64,000 nucleotides of DNA from Calliopum simillimum (lineage: Eukaryota; Arthropoda; Insecta; Diptera; Lauxaniidae). Positions 12,490-24,381 of the stretch are shown piece by piece (positions within the stretch are counted from its first letter, which is position 1; the number at the start of each line of letters is the position of its first letter). The stretch spans positions 5,084,001 to 5,148,000 of the forward strand of contig OX638368.1 of assembly GCA_951812925.1 (NCBI GenBank), written 5' to 3'. The notes below the pieces were generated by a model. That model was not told where the DNA came from. It saw only the letters and a list, made by a program, of their open reading frames with translations, and did no database searches. Made by a program: the position numbers and the translations under genes.

Positions 12490-14272
12490 TTAACCTACTT
12501 AATTAATAATATGTATGTATGTAAGTATGTATTCTCCTTTAACTCCTAGGAGGAGCATAGGGCCAATATGAAATCTCTCCATTTGTCACGATCCCTTGCG
12601 ATGACTTTGATCTCTTGCCTTGATTTTCCCGATTCTTGGATTTCCTTTTCCAGTTGGTTTTGGGTCTACCACGTCCTCTACTGCCTTGTGGATTCCACTC
12701 AAGGGCCTGGCGACAAACTTTGCTGTGTGATTTCCGGAGAGTGTGACCAATCCATCCCCATTTGCGCAGCTTGATCTCGTTTGCTATAGTCTTTTGTTTG
12801 CATTTTTGATGTAGCTCGGCATTTGATATAGTGCGAGGCCACCAAACCTTTAGTATACGCCTTAAACATTTGTTGACGAATACTTGCAGCTTGTTCGTTA
12901 GTTGTTCAGTAACAAGCCATGTTTCGCACCCATATAACAAAACCGATTTCACATTCGAATCAAAAATGCGCACTCTCGTTTTGGTGGATATAACGGATGA
13001 AGACCATATTTTGTTCAGTTGAGCAAACGCGCTTTTTGCTTTTGCTATTCTTGAGTTGATATCCTCTTTTGGTCCACCATCCATGGAGATAATGCTGCCT
13101 AAATACGTGAAGCTATCGACGTTTCCGATGTCATCACTGCCAGCTTTAAACGTGATGTCATTGCTTGCGTTTAGCTTCATGCTTTTAGTCTTGGATACGT
13201 TGATTTTTAGGCCGGCCTTTTGTGATTCCAAGACAAGGTCTTCAATTTGGCTTTGCATATCTGAATGTTTGGACGATAAGAGGCAGATGTCGTCAGCGTA
13301 GTCGAGATCTTCCAGATGTTCGGTAAAGTTCTATTGAATACCCCTTTTGGCCTTATTAAGAGCTTTATCTAGGATATCATCAAGAACGATAAGGAAGAGT
13401 GATGGTGATAGTAAACACCCCTGCCGTACGCCTGAATTAGTGGTGAATGTCGGTGACAACAACCCGTTGTGTAACACACTGCATTTAAAGCCTTCATATT
13501 GTGCACGTACTAAGTTTATGGCCTTTGCGGCAATACCTCTTCGTTGCAGTGACGCCCAGATGTTTTCTCGGGAGACACTGTCGAAGGCAGTGCTATAGTC
13601 AACGAAGACAAGTTGAAGTGCAGCACGCCACTCGCATGATTGTTCGACAATTATTCTGAGCGTGTTGATTTGATCCACGCATGATCTGTTTCGCCGGAAT
13701 CCTGCTTGCTGCTTTCGAATGGCCGCTTACCCTGCTCAGAAGCACTTTCGTCAGTACTTTTGATGGTACTGAGAGCAAGGTGATGCCTCTATAGTTTCGG
13801 CACTCGCTTAGGTCACCTTTTTTCGGCAATTTGACTAACATGCCATGTAGCCAATCTTCTGGCAAACGCTCTTCACTCCAGATTTTGTTGAGCAGAGGAT
13901 GGAGAATTTTAGCTGATGTTATGGGGCAGCCTTTAGCAGTTCAGCTGTTGTTTGATCTATACCGGCGGCCTTGTTGTTTTTCATGCTTTGGATAGCTTTC
14001 ACAATTTCATCAATTGTAGGCGGCTGTGTTTGTATTCGACTACTACTGCGAGTCATTGCGGCAGTTGTAGTTGGTGATTCTGTTTGCAGGGATGTGGTAG
14101 ACATGGGATTTAGTATATCGCAAAAATACTCTTTCCATCTGTTTAGTTGGTCGTCTGCAGATGTTAAGAGATTTCTGTTTTTGTCTTTGATAGGGCGGCT
14201 CTGTTGGAGTTTTCTGCCTGATAATCTGCGGGTAGTTAATAATATAGTATAAATATAATATAAAGTTATCAC
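12490..14272 (-). mobile_element. RTE-like non-LTR retrotransposon, 5'-truncated and frameshifted
   Basis: Minus-strand frames give, in order, a pre-RT segment (IVKAIQSMKNNKAAGIDQ), LPKKGDLSECRNYRGITLLS, the DYSTAFDSV catalytic block, SGVRQGCLLSPSLF, a YADD box (DLDYADDICLLSS at about 13265-13310), FTYLGSIIS and a C-terminal KWGWIGHTLRK...GRGRPKTNW segment. This motif order and the C-terminal region fit RTE-clade LINEs. The endonuclease is missing. The frame changes near 13331, near 13640 and between 13865 and 13919, so no full protein can be made. The 3' end (lowest coordinates) is followed by an ATGTATGT-rich run, as is common for RTE tails. Confidence 0.85.
12539..13318 (-). pseudogene. 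LINE C-terminal RT segment with YADD box
   Basis: This is the longest intact part of the 12.5-14.3 kb LINE, about 239 codons after the YADD box. It contains the thumb-like YLGSIIS motif, SVLLYGCETW, and a Trp- and Arg-rich tail ending YWPYAPPRS before the stop at 12539. The YADD residues are readable at the upstream end but are separated from the preceding RT block by a frameshift near 13331. It is a remnant, not a host gene. Confidence 0.8.
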
Positions 14273-14293
14273 ATTGGTTAAATTATAATCTTC

Positions 14294-14475
14294 CTACTCG
14301 AGGACAGGGTTCCAGGGTGTCTCTGTCCGTCCATTGCGGAGTGCATCACCGACCATCTCTCTCCAACAGTAAATATCTTCATTGCCTTTATTAAATTGTG
14401 GCCGCCCGCCACCTTGCATGATATTCGGAAGTAATGTTCGTTGGGGTGTGTTCAGCATTCTTTGATGTCGCAATA
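14294..14475 (-). pseudogene. Short unrecognised coding-like fragment
   Basis: The minus strand is open for about 60 codons and ends at a TAG at 14294. The residues include LNTPQRTLLPNIMQGGGRPQ and WREMVGDALRNGR. It looks like protein-coding sequence of better composition than the surroundings and sits between two LINE remnants, so it may be part of a retroelement. I do not recognise the family. Confidence 0.3.
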
Positions 14476-14869
14476 TTCAGTTGGTTGCAAACTTAGTTGG
14501 CCAACAGTTTGACATCCGTTTGTGTTTTAATCGTATAGCGCTTAGTGAAAGAAACTTTTGTTGATTTCTTAAGATTTAGCTGGCCCAGGTTGAAATACTT
14601 ATATCTAATCATGGAGATAAGTGTTGAATTGATGACGATCAACAAGTTTTCAATGTGTTTGTCCGATGGCGGTTGTCAGTTGGGCACAAGTTGCACGTTT
14701 AAGTTGCATGGGTTGTCCAATGTTTGTTAGCCGTTGGACAAAAGTTGCATGCTAATTGGTAGGTTGGTTGTAGGTTCGGTTGGTTGATGATTAATTAGTT
14801 GGATGGATGGTTGGTTGTTTGTTTGGCTGTTGAATGAAAATTGCATGCTTAAGTCGCGGTGTGTAGGCA

Positions 14870-15310
14870 AATAAGCGTATGTGATTTGCGTTATCACAGT
14901 TGAGTTACTTGGATTTTTTTGATAAGCAAAAAAAAAATGCGTTAAAGCTGTGAAAGCCATTGCGAAGCCTTTGAGTAGTCTAAGACTAAGCTCTGAAAGT
15001 TCTTCAAGATTGTTAACTTGAAAAAATTGGTTCAAGAGTTTTACGTGTAAGTCTAGTTCAGCCAAGGGTTGTACAGTGAAACAATAGAATTCCAAATTCT
15101 CTTCTTCGTCGTCATCACACCTGCGATATCTACTATAAGCTAAAATGTCCATTCTATGAGCTTGATAACTAACAAGACAATGATCTGTGATGGCTTCTAC
15201 AACAATGATACGCTTAACAGTTCTCAATTGAGGGAGGCGCCCGCTTTGGCTTGTTTATCAGCAATTTCATTACCCTCCATACCGTAGTGACCAATTACCT
15301 ACTGGTTAGG
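14870..15310 (-). pseudogene. RNase H / C-terminal remnant of a non-LTR retrotransposon
   Basis: Reading the minus strand from 15310, VIGHYGMEGNEIADKQAKAG matches the last RNase H motif (GH.G..GNE.AD..A). Further on are ITDHCLVSYQAHRM and CDDDEEENLEFYCF, which occupy the place of the C-terminal Cys/His segment usual in RNase-H LINEs (TGH.L..H..R.G, then C..C...E...H...C). Several cysteines of that motif are lost and a frame change occurs near 15230. The tail down to about 14870 ends in a motif (TCACATACGCTTATTTGCC) also found near 9690. Confidence 0.6.
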
Positions 15311-17400
15311 GCATATTTCAGACCGATTTTGCTTTATATCTCAACTCCGATATTATTGGATCTCATAAGATCCAGTAATTTTTGTTCAAAACTGATTACA
15401 CTATGATATTTAAAATTTTGAATAATGGCCGCTAGCACTTACAGACAGAGTAAACCCAAAATACATTTTAACTTTTTTCATATTTTAATAATTAAAATTT
15501 TAAAGAAATAATTTTGTTCAGAATTTCTTTTTAAAAAAAAAAAAAAAAAAAACAAAAAAACAATTTTCACCATATGTAAAGGTCATATTATGAAGAAAAT
15601 GATGCCAATTTTGTGTTCAGTTTGCTGCTTTAGCAATTCGAATACATAAGAGAAGTAAGAAATTTAACAAATGAAAAGGTACTTTCAACTTTCATCATCA
15701 TCAACAACAAAATACTCTTTTTAGGTACTACCACTTCAGCCAACTACCACTTTTTGTCCATTCCTAAGCAAATTTTTTGTACTAAATTGTCGCTTAAACT
15801 GAAAGTAATTTTTTTGCAATTTCATGCATTCTTAAATACACTGAAAGAATATATTACAAAATATTTAAATGTACCTGACAATAGAAGCAATTCACATGCA
15901 CAAGTACTTACACAAAATAGTAATAAATTTTTTTTTTTTTTTTTAGTAAAAATTATAGTAAATCTTTGTTATACAATAACACCATCTTAACAGCTTGTTT
16001 CATTTTGTTAATCAAAGAAAGCGCACTTTGTTCTGACTCAGAAGAAAATAAAAATTTTAAACATTTTTTTTTTTTTTTTCACTGTATATAAATAGCAAAA
16101 AGAAAACAACGTCATATGTGTAGTTTTAAGCATTTCATTTTTAGCAATAAATTTTATAAAAAAAAATAAAAAAATACAATTTATAATTATAAATAAATAT
16201 TTTAAATTAAAATTAGTTAAATATTGTAAAATAAAAACAACAACAAAAACAACAACAGCAAAGCAAAAACAAAAACATCACCAGCAGACGAAGGCATAAA
16301 AACGGTTTCAATTTAAATTTAAAACTAAAAACGTGGCAGTAGTTGAACATTTTTAAAAAAATAAAAATCTAAAACACATTTCAAAATTTAGTAGCAATAA
16401 TAACAGCAGCAAAAAAAATACACACATACACACATATTACACTGCAAAAAAAAAAAACAAAGAAATGCAATGCAAATTTACTATTTTAAAACGAGAGCAA
16501 AAACAAAACTCATGCGAAGCTCATGGTAGCTACTAGTGTAGTAAAAAGTGAAAGCAAAAATTTAAATTTAAAAGTATAGCAAAAAAAAAAACATACAATT
16601 AATTGAATACCTAAGCAAAATCTACTACTATAACTATTACAAAATCCACTACTTTTAGGGTTGTGACTGATGCGTTAGTAGTTAAAACTTTTAATACTTA
16701 CCAAAAATATCGCGGGATAAACAACAATAGCAGCAAGAAAATCACACATTTAAAAAGTTAATCATTTTTTTAAAAAAAAATTTATAATTTCAATAGGGGT
16801 ATTCACGTGCTGAAGTAGTGAGCTGTATAAATGTTTAAAAGAGCATAAAAAATCGTTTATTGTCATATCATGAATACTCCTAATTAAAAATGGTTAACAG
16901 CATCTTACTTATTTCATACCACATATAAATTTCTTTTTATTACAAATTTGTCATATAAACGGTATTACTCTGCTGAATTTTACTGGAGTTCTAATTAAAC
17001 GTTATGCATATGACAATAGCAAAGTGCAACATATTAAGGGGAAACCAATGTGAATTTGATTTCAATAATTTTGTTGACTAACTCAGTATCGCTGATTCCG
17101 AAACTGGAACCCTTTTTTTCTCAGCCGTGAGATCACAGTTATGCTTGATTTAAAGTGAAAACAACGCTATTTTCAGCCTAATGGCTTACATCCAGCGTAT
17201 AGTCTAGCTCTTTTGTGGCAACGGCATCAAATAGCTTTAAGCTTTCTCCTTGAAACATACTTTTATCTTTTTCAATTGCATCATTTGTTTCCAAGATATC
17301 ATCCATTGAAATAAAAGTATCAAAAATTCATGTAAGAGACTACATTACATTTGTATGAAGTTGAGGTACCAGGTTTTTGGCTAGCAAGTATGATATTTTT
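15311..17400. other. A-rich intergenic region, no supported gene
   Basis: Contains long homopolymer runs (15533-15551, 15929-15944, 16066-16079) and CAACAACA-type trinucleotide patches near 16240. The 78-codon frame at 15754 shows no family motif. Confidence 0.5.
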
Positions 17401-17789
17401 GCGTTATTTGATGAAGGCCATATAGAAAGTCGTTAGCTGAGTTGTGGAGGGGAAGATGCTAAAGGACGCTGAGAGCTTCGGTTGGGCATGATCTCAATGC
17501 TCATGTTACAAAAACACAGGCAGTCCTTTGCGCTCTCTCCAGTTTTGTCTGATTATACCCCTTTGCTAGTGGCTGACTACCAAACTAAAGAGCCGTATGT
17601 GAGGATTGAATATACAATGGCCTCCACACCCACAGTAACATTCTTGGTTGAAGTCGCCATTTTTTGCTGAAGATTTTTCTTTTTTGCATCCTTTCTTGCA
17701 TCTTTGTTCTATATTATGTATCCAATTTAGCTTAGGATATGGAAATACTTTAAAATAAATATTTGGCCGATTTGAAAAGTGGCAGAGAT

Positions 17790-18245
17790 TGTTCTTTCAA
17801 TTGACGAAAGTTAAAGTTGGATATTTTGGTATTTGTGGTGAAGAGCATGAAGTCCATTTTGCCCTAATTAGACGCTAGATCACATTCTGTGCTTGAACTA
17901 GAGCTCTTTCTATGATGTAACTGACCACGCCAAGAAATGGATAAGTCATTTGCGTACGCAACGACTTTCACATCTCTTGTATTAAGCTGATGTAGCACCG
18001 TGTTCGAAACTATAATTCTGAGTAGAGGTGAGTATACATTGACTTGACTGCCGCCCATACTCGCTTGAATCACCCTAGTCCTATGAGGGCATTCTTAAAA
18101 ATATCAGCGCGAACATTGTTAAAAGCGCAAATGTAAACTGTCGAAAGTGAAGATATCCCTCAATGCGTGCGTGTTATCATGAAAAGTTTTAGTAGAATTT
18201 CCCTTGAGATAGGCATGCTGCAGCGGCAAAATTAAAGAGTCTAGG
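17790..18245 (-). pseudogene. Non-LTR reverse transcriptase remnant (mutated YADD)
   Basis: The minus strand from 18245 gives AYLKGNSTKTFHDNTHALRD, which resembles the A-Y-x-x-G-K-S-T-E-T-A-L-H block of RNase-H LINEs. After several stops it gives VNVYSPLLRIIVSN and then VKVVAYANDLSISWRGQL. The catalytic YADD has become YAND and the preceding FLDIEGAFNN block is eroded. It is oriented like the larger LINE at 35.6-38.7 kb but is a separate, older copy. Confidence 0.65.
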
Positions 18246-18361
18246 TAGTGATAATCGAATGTGAATATCTTAAATTTTTTTTAGTATCTTGAGTACAAAG
18301 GATGACATACTGATTGGTTTAAAATCAATAGCCTTTTTAATTCTGGTTTTGTTTGCAAACT

Positions 18362-19045
18362 TTGTAACGAAACTTTTTGCCGCTAGCCGGTGTGTAGCCG
18401 TCGGTGCCCAGGGTTCGTATACAAAAATTTATTTCCCCGCCAAGGAAAGAAACACTTTTCACAATTTTCCAGCTGTTTTTTCACAATTTTATTTGACTGT
18501 TCTTTTTGCGTTAAAGTAAGTAATACGCGTGACAAATGGGGTAAGGACGGATAATGGGGATATCTGTAAGTCGTGAATAACAACCGATCCAAGAGTCGTG
18601 TTACCACTGCCTCCTTGTGGACTGGTTGCGTCACCGGTCTGTGCTTGCCTCCCCGTTGTCCTCTACCAACCTGTCGTTGTCTGTCTTGTTTGTTCACGAG
18701 AGCCCGCGCTACAGCTACACTTTCGGGTCAGATCAGGAAATTCTCCAGAAAACAAAGCCTATGATCTTAGTCACTGTCCACTGATACGTATGGACTGGGT
18801 TTTACTTGAAAGTCTCAGTTTCTTCCACGAATAGTTGAAATATTTGAATAACACGTCTTACCTTGTTGCCGGTTGGGTTATTAGAGAACGATACCATCAC
18901 CGGAACTAACATTCCACCATTCCGTTTTCATCCACTATCTGCTGTTTTCTTTTATTGATAAGATTTGACAGTTGACACTCACTGCTTCGGGACCAGGGTT
19001 GCTGCTGCACGCGATGATCTTGCAATTATCGCCCAACTGTTTAGG
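18362..19045 (-). repeat. Dispersed repeat, copy A (LTR-like end plus body)
   Basis: Starts TTTGTAACGAAACTTTTTGCC and continues GTGTAGCCGTCGGTGCCCAGG and ACAAAAATTTATTT, the terminal block order of the TGTAACGAAC family. From about 18590 to 19040 it matches 23300-23745 in the same orientation: CAGGAAATTCT.CAGAAAACAAAGC, then TTCCACGAATAGTTGAAAT, AGAGAACGATACCATC, and a final GACCAGGGTTGC.GCTGCACG. The open frames here on both strands do not resemble a protein family and are best seen as products of the repeat. Confidence 0.6.
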
Positions 19046-19890
19046 AAAAAAAATTTATAATTCAGCAAATAATTTTACCATTAGTGACTTATTTGTAATA
19101 AAAAACAGAAACTTTAACACTTTTCAAGAGCATATTTTCTTTTTTTTCACGTATGTGCAACAACATCAACAACAAGTAAAACGAATTTTCAAACAGCGTG
19201 TTTTTGTAACAAACTGTACTTTTGTAAAATATACTTCTGAATACGGATTACTACTAGAATTTTGAAAATATACAAATTGAAATAAAATGAATACGAAAAT
19301 AGTGAAACAAAAAATCAACAGTTAAAGTGAAAAAGTTCAATTTGAATTTAACACTAAAGTTAAAGTAAAAAGTTATATAAATAAATAAAATTTCAAAACT
19401 TAATTTTTATTTTTTCTTTTACTCGTCACACGTATACATAAAAACGACATATGGTAGTATATGTAGTAAATCAAACCAAAAGCAACAACATAAACATGTG
19501 AACATATTTATATGCATAAAGTCATAAATACATACATATAAATATATACATACAAATATAAACATTTGACGCTAACAACTAAGCGAAAACAAAACAATTT
19601 ATAAATATAACACAAAATAAACATTAAATTCAACTTTAACACATTAATAAAATTAAATAATAATTAATTAAAAAACATATTGAAATTGTAAAATTTTAAG
19701 CATTGTAAATTTTTTATATATGTCAAAAATTATGAAAAAAAAAACCAAATAAAAAATAAATATATTTTTTGTATACATTAATGATTAAAAAATTCATTTC
19801 GATTGTAAATTTAAATTAAATTAAGTTTTAAACAATTTTTTTAAGGCACTAAATGCAAAACTTAAATTTAATAAAAAAAGTAAAACGAAA
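19046..19890. other. A-rich intergenic DNA
   Basis: Short ATATAC/CATACATA-like patches (about 19435-19560) and A-rich DNA. No gene is recognisable. Confidence 0.5.
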
Positions 19891-19893
19891 AAT

Positions 19894-20436
19894 TTGCAAA
19901 ACAAATTTTTTTTCTCCAAAAAAAAAATGCAAATGAATCACTGGAAAACAACACCACAAACGAAAGCAAAAAAATACAACAACCAAAATGACGTATGTAA
20001 AGAAATAATGCACGCCGCCAACAAACTGGCAACACGCTGCGCATGCGCTGCACTCATTTCGTCACGTTGTCAACCTGTTACTGGCGCAAAAAAAACGTCA
20101 AGGGTTTTTATTTTTTTGAAAATCAATTTAACAAAAACTTTAAAGATATTTATGAAAAATAAAGAAAAAAAAACAAATTATGTAAAAAGCAAATATAACA
20201 AAAACAAAAAAAAAACACTATTAGATTACAACGCATCGTTAAATGTAAAATTACACAATTTTTTAACATTAGCATTAAGTGCAAGAATACACTTAGCGAA
20301 AATCAACAATAAAATATGTAACGAATGCAAAATAAAAAAACACATTACAACATTACATATAAAAATCATTTCAATAAAAAAAGAAAAATTCAACTCCATT
20401 CCCAGCATAACCCACATGCGCAAATGCAATACATAA
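19894..20436 (+). CDS. Uncharacterised Lys/Asn-rich open frame (180 codons), doubtful
   Basis: This frame is long for such AT-rich DNA. It is Lys- and Asn-rich at both ends, with a less A-rich middle containing ANKLATRCACAALISSRCQP. There is no signal peptide, no splice-site pattern I can assign and no known domain. The strong A bias of the plus strand lowers the frequency of stop codons and may explain the open frame. There is no neighbouring gene to support it. It is listed only because the length is notable. Confidence 0.12.
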   Translation: MQNKFFFSKKKMQMNHWKTTPQTKAKKYNNQNDVCKEIMHAANKLATRCACAALISSRCQPVTGAKKTSRVFIFLKINLTKTLKIFMKNKEKKTNYVKSKYNKNKKKTLLDYNASLNVKLHNFLTLALSARIHLAKINNKICNECKIKKHITTLHIKIISIKKEKFNSIPSITHMRKCNT

Positions 20437-21930
20437 GCAAAAACGAAATACACATTTACATACCAAAAAATTCAATTGAATTTTATTAGTTAATAAAAAT
20501 TAAGCAAAAAAAAAAAAAACAATTTGAAAGAAAAAAAAAATTGCATAAAAAATTGACTCTCAAACTCTCTCAACTGTACGTTAAATATAAGCACACACTG
20601 TAAAAACAAAAATAACAAGTGAAAAACTTAAAAAAAAAATTGCAAAACTTTTTTCAACTCATGAAATGAAAAATGTGAAAAAAATTAAAAACATTTAAAT
20701 AAAATCTCAAAATTGTATAAAAAATAGACTAATATTAATTAATAAAAAAAAAATTAATATCCCTAAAAAAGAAACTTAAAAATTAAGTTAAAATGCAAAA
20801 ACAGATTAAATTGAAATAAAATATTAAATTTAATTCAAATAAATAAAAACTTAAATAAAAAAAAATAAAAACAAAAATATATAATAATTATATAAATAAA
20901 TGTTACGCGTTATAAATAAAAAAAAAGTGAAAATAATTTGTTTTAAAAAAAAAAAATCAAAAGTCTATTTATTTAATAATGTGAGGGAAACACATCTGTT
21001 AGGTCGGGTGACAAAACTATAGCTTTCACTATTAGTTCAATTTTAAAAAACTACCTTTTGAGGACATATATGTAGAAAATAATTTAAGTCTCCTTTAGTA
21101 AAGAGCGCAAATCTTCTATAATTTATTTAGTTCAAATTCTTTTTATGCTAGTTACAGGAAATGATTTTCAAAATTACTTTATGTACAAAAGTTATGCTTT
21201 AGCAACACAATGGCCCAATTGGAAAAGGGGTTATCTCAAAATTTTGTCGAGGAGTCACGAGCGAAATTTTTGTATACATCATTTGAATGATAAGTAAAGA
21301 GAATCTGGAAAAAAATTTGATATGCTACGTCGTTCGATTTAAAACTGGTAAAGGCACGCCGCACAGTGGTCTATAAGAGAGCGCTAGCCGGTCATAGCTC
21401 CGAAAATTTTTGTATGAAAAGTAATATTTTTTTTGGACAAATTTAAAGTTAAATATCTCGATAACATACTTATTTCAAGTACCAGAATACCAAGAAATAA
21501 TACCATTTTTGAGTTTTCGCGTCTTAAACTTGATGAATTCAGAAAATGGTAATTTTTTCCAAAAATAACTTAAAATATGTGAAAGTTTAAATGAGTGTAT
21601 CTTTAAAACTAAATGATTTTGCCTTCCAAAACTTATGGTGAAAATAATTTGATCTATTTTCTGAAGACTTGCGTACTTAGATGTTAGTTTTTTTTTAATA
21701 TAAAAAGGATATCTGGATCATCATAAAAAATCTCTAATTTCATTTGCCAAATATAGCAATTTTGCACTCTGTGGACTATAACTTAAATAGAGTTGCAACG
21801 GCTATATCATTTGAGGTTCTTTGAAGGTTCTGCGAATTTATCTGACTCCCTCATCACACCCCTTCTGAGTTAGTATTGATAACATTAGGCCACTTGATGA
21901 AAACAGGCGTGATTTGTCCTCCATTTTGAA
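20437..21930. other. AT-rich intergenic region, no gene seen
   Basis: Very A-rich up to about 20960, then mixed-composition DNA with no open frame of note. The part from 21180 to 21800 looks like ordinary unique or old repetitive DNA. Confidence 0.45.
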
Positions 21931-21936
21931 TCCGCC

Positions 21937-22180
21937 ATTTTGTTTACAAAAAAAATGATACCGAATTCGAAATCAGCCACCTCACAACACTACTAAGCCT
22001 CAATGCTGTCGTGATATAGTCAATTTTTAAGAAAACTTTCCACCACTTTAGATACGCTATTTTGTTTACAAAAAAAAATGATACCGAATACAAAATCAGC
22101 AACCTCAAAAACCCCTTCAGCAACAATATTGTCGTGATATAATTAATTTTTAAGAAAATTGTGCGACAAGACTACAAAAA
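21937..22180 (+). repeat. Tandem duplication of a 122-bp unit
   Basis: ATTTTGTTTACAAAAAAAA followed by TGATACCGAAT recurs exactly 122 bases apart, at 21937 and 22059. Both copies end with GTCGTGATATA and TCAATTTTTAAGAAAA-like sequence. The copies differ by scattered substitutions, so the duplication is not recent. Confidence 0.7.
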
Positions 22181-22734
22181 ATATTACAGTAGAGTTCTCC
22201 ACATATACATACGACAACTGCAGACGAGTTAGTAACAGCTGTCCCTGGGTGAACTGCAACGATGGGCTGCTGATAGTGCTAGTGGAGTAACTTAGCAAAG
22301 TATTCTTCCATATACATACGTAGCTGCTACTGGTGGGCTGCACTCAGGCATCGAAGTGAAGAAATATGCTTCTTTAGGAAGATGTCTTGAAAACTATTGC
22401 TTTGGAGCAATATCGCAAAAACAGAAATAACACGACTTTCTTTCTAATTTTTTTTACTTTAATTTTATTTAATATAAATTGATAAAAGACGATATAAAAT
22501 ATACGAAAATTTAACAATTCATAATTTATGATGCTTGCTGCGTGGTAGATTTTCAACGAGTGCAGTTTTGCCAACTAGAACTTTAGACTCGCTAAAACGT
22601 CAAGCTAAGAATCGTGCTGAGCAATTGTCAGCCATTCATGTTGTATAGGAGTGAGCGAGAAGGCAACACTCGCTAGTACTAAAAATGGGTATACATAATT
22701 ATTTCAAGTTTTTATAGTTGACTGTAACGAGTAG

Positions 22735-23757
22735 TTCCAAGAAGACACTTTTTAATTCACTATTATCTTTTATTTCACTTTTTATCCTAAAAGCACTGGT
22801 AAAATAAGTTAAAGCTATTTTTCTTTATGATGGTGGTGTAATTATGGCAAAAGATGGGTTGGATGATATAATCAGGCCAGTTCCGTAATCCGTGTGGTTC
22901 CAATTTCTTTTCATTTGGGAGTCTTTTTGACGAAAACAGTGAGCCACACGATAAAAGGTACTAGAATCTATTTTGTGGAGAATTACAGGTTCTGCAAATA
23001 ATATTGATTTGCATTAAAGAAAAAGTAACTGTTTGCGAAATATCTGATAAAATCAAATTTTTCGACTTTTTGCGGTTTTTTTAAGAATATTTCCTAAACG
23101 GTAACTTTTTCGTTAATGCAAATCAATATTATTTGTAGAACCTGTAATTCTCCACTTAAAAGATTTTGATACTCTTTATCGTTCGACTCACCTTTTTCAT
23201 CAAACAGCATCCCAAATGAAAAGTAATTGAAATCACACGGATTTTGGAACAGGCCTGAATGATTAGAATACAACGTGGGTAAATTGTACACCAAATCAGG
23301 AGTCGTGCCATCACTACTCCTCCGTGGACTTATCGCCAGTCTGTCCTTCCATCCAGATGTCAGGGCTCAGGAGAGTCACGCACCCAAAGCCTCCTCATTG
23401 TCCTCTGCTAACTACTCGCTACACAGGTCAGGAAATTCTTAGAAAACAAAGCTCACGGAATTGTAAGTGCCCGCTTATAAGCGTGTCTTGTATTTCACTT
23501 AAAAGCTTAAGTTCCGTCCAAGAATGGTTGAAATAACTAAAGAACACAAGAACACTTCTTACCTAGTTGCCAGGTGTATCTCGAGAGAACGATGCCATCG
23601 CCATAACTTGTATTTCACCATTCCATTGTCATCCACGATCAGCTGTTTCCTTTGCACGATAATATCTGACAGTTGGTTCTCACTGTTTTGGAACCAGGGT
23701 TGCGGGCTGCACGTGATAATCATAGAACTTCTGTCCAACTGCACGTCGATCAGTTAA
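22735..23757 (-). repeat. Dispersed repeat, copy B
   Basis: Begins TGACTGTAACGAGTAG, compatible with the TGTAACGA end seen in copy A, and its part from 23300 to 23745 is homologous to 18590-19040. Between these parts lies a long hairpin (22845-23295) absent from copy A, so copy B was interrupted by a later insertion. Both copies finish with a CCAACTG-containing block. Orientation is the same in the two copies. Confidence 0.55.
22845..23295. mobile_element. Long hairpin (foldback) element
   Basis: The arms 22845-23045 and 23085-23295 are inverted copies. The left arm reads GTGGAGAATTACAGGTTCTG, then CAAATAATATTGATTTGCAT; the right arm contains their complements (ATGCAAATCAATATTATTTG, then CCTGTAATTCTCCAC). 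The outer parts also match (AATCCGTGTGG against CCACACGGATT-like sequence). The loop is only about 40 bases, so the strand can fold almost end to end. No transposase is encoded. Confidence 0.7.
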
Positions 23758-23954
23758 ACGATAAGTTGTCAAGCTCGTTAGAAGCAACTACACTACAACT
23801 ATTTACTAAACTAAATTGATTCTAAACTTATTTGGCTAGCAATTCAGTATTTTATTTTATTCTTAATTAGATTTTAATGCTATAACTACTTTTAATACAA
23901 TTGATTATTGTAAGCGTGTGGATAAAAATGAGGGTCCCTATTTGTATTATCACA

Positions 23955-24160
23955 AACTTGCGTCCCGACATAGAGTTCACATCCACTGGGCATAGTAGAA
24001 CTGTGGGCAATAAAACTGCAGATAAGCTCGCCAAAAATTATCAACAAAACTTGTTGGACCTATTCCATTCTGCGTTCTGCCTTGAAACGATACCCTGGAT
24101 CACAGGCAGAGAAAATCATTTATGCCAAGAGTTTTACCACAAAGAACAAAATATTTTCTT
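23955..24160 (+). pseudogene. RNase H remnant of a non-LTR retrotransposon
   Basis: The plus strand reads TGHSRTVGNKTADKLAKN, matching the last RNase H block (GHS.I.GNE.ADELA) with the glutamate changed to lysine. No upstream RNase H motifs with D or E catalytic residues can be found, and the RT is absent. It lies 220 bases from the 3' end of the first DM4/DM12 gene, on the opposite strand. Confidence 0.55.
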
Positions 24161-24330
24161 ACGCTGAATATAAAGGTATACCTACGGATGACTGTTAAAG
24201 TATTTTTAATGGGAGTCCATCTACTTAGATACACATGGTTCACGTTTATTTATTTATAATAACAGATAAAGTACAATCAGAACTAAATTCTTTTAAAACA
24301 CAAAGAAATATATCTGGGATTTACCTTCAG

Positions 24331-24353
24331 TTTATTTATTGTGTTGCTTTATT
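24331..24353 (-). terminator. Polyadenylation signals of DM4/DM12 gene 1
   Basis: Two AATAAA hexamers on the minus strand at 24348-24353 and 24331-24336 lie 29 and 46 bases past the stop codon of the gene ending at 24382. Position and spacing fit a short 3' UTR. Confidence 0.6.
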
Positions 24354-24381
24354 TCAAAATATTTTCAACTTTCACTTTCCA

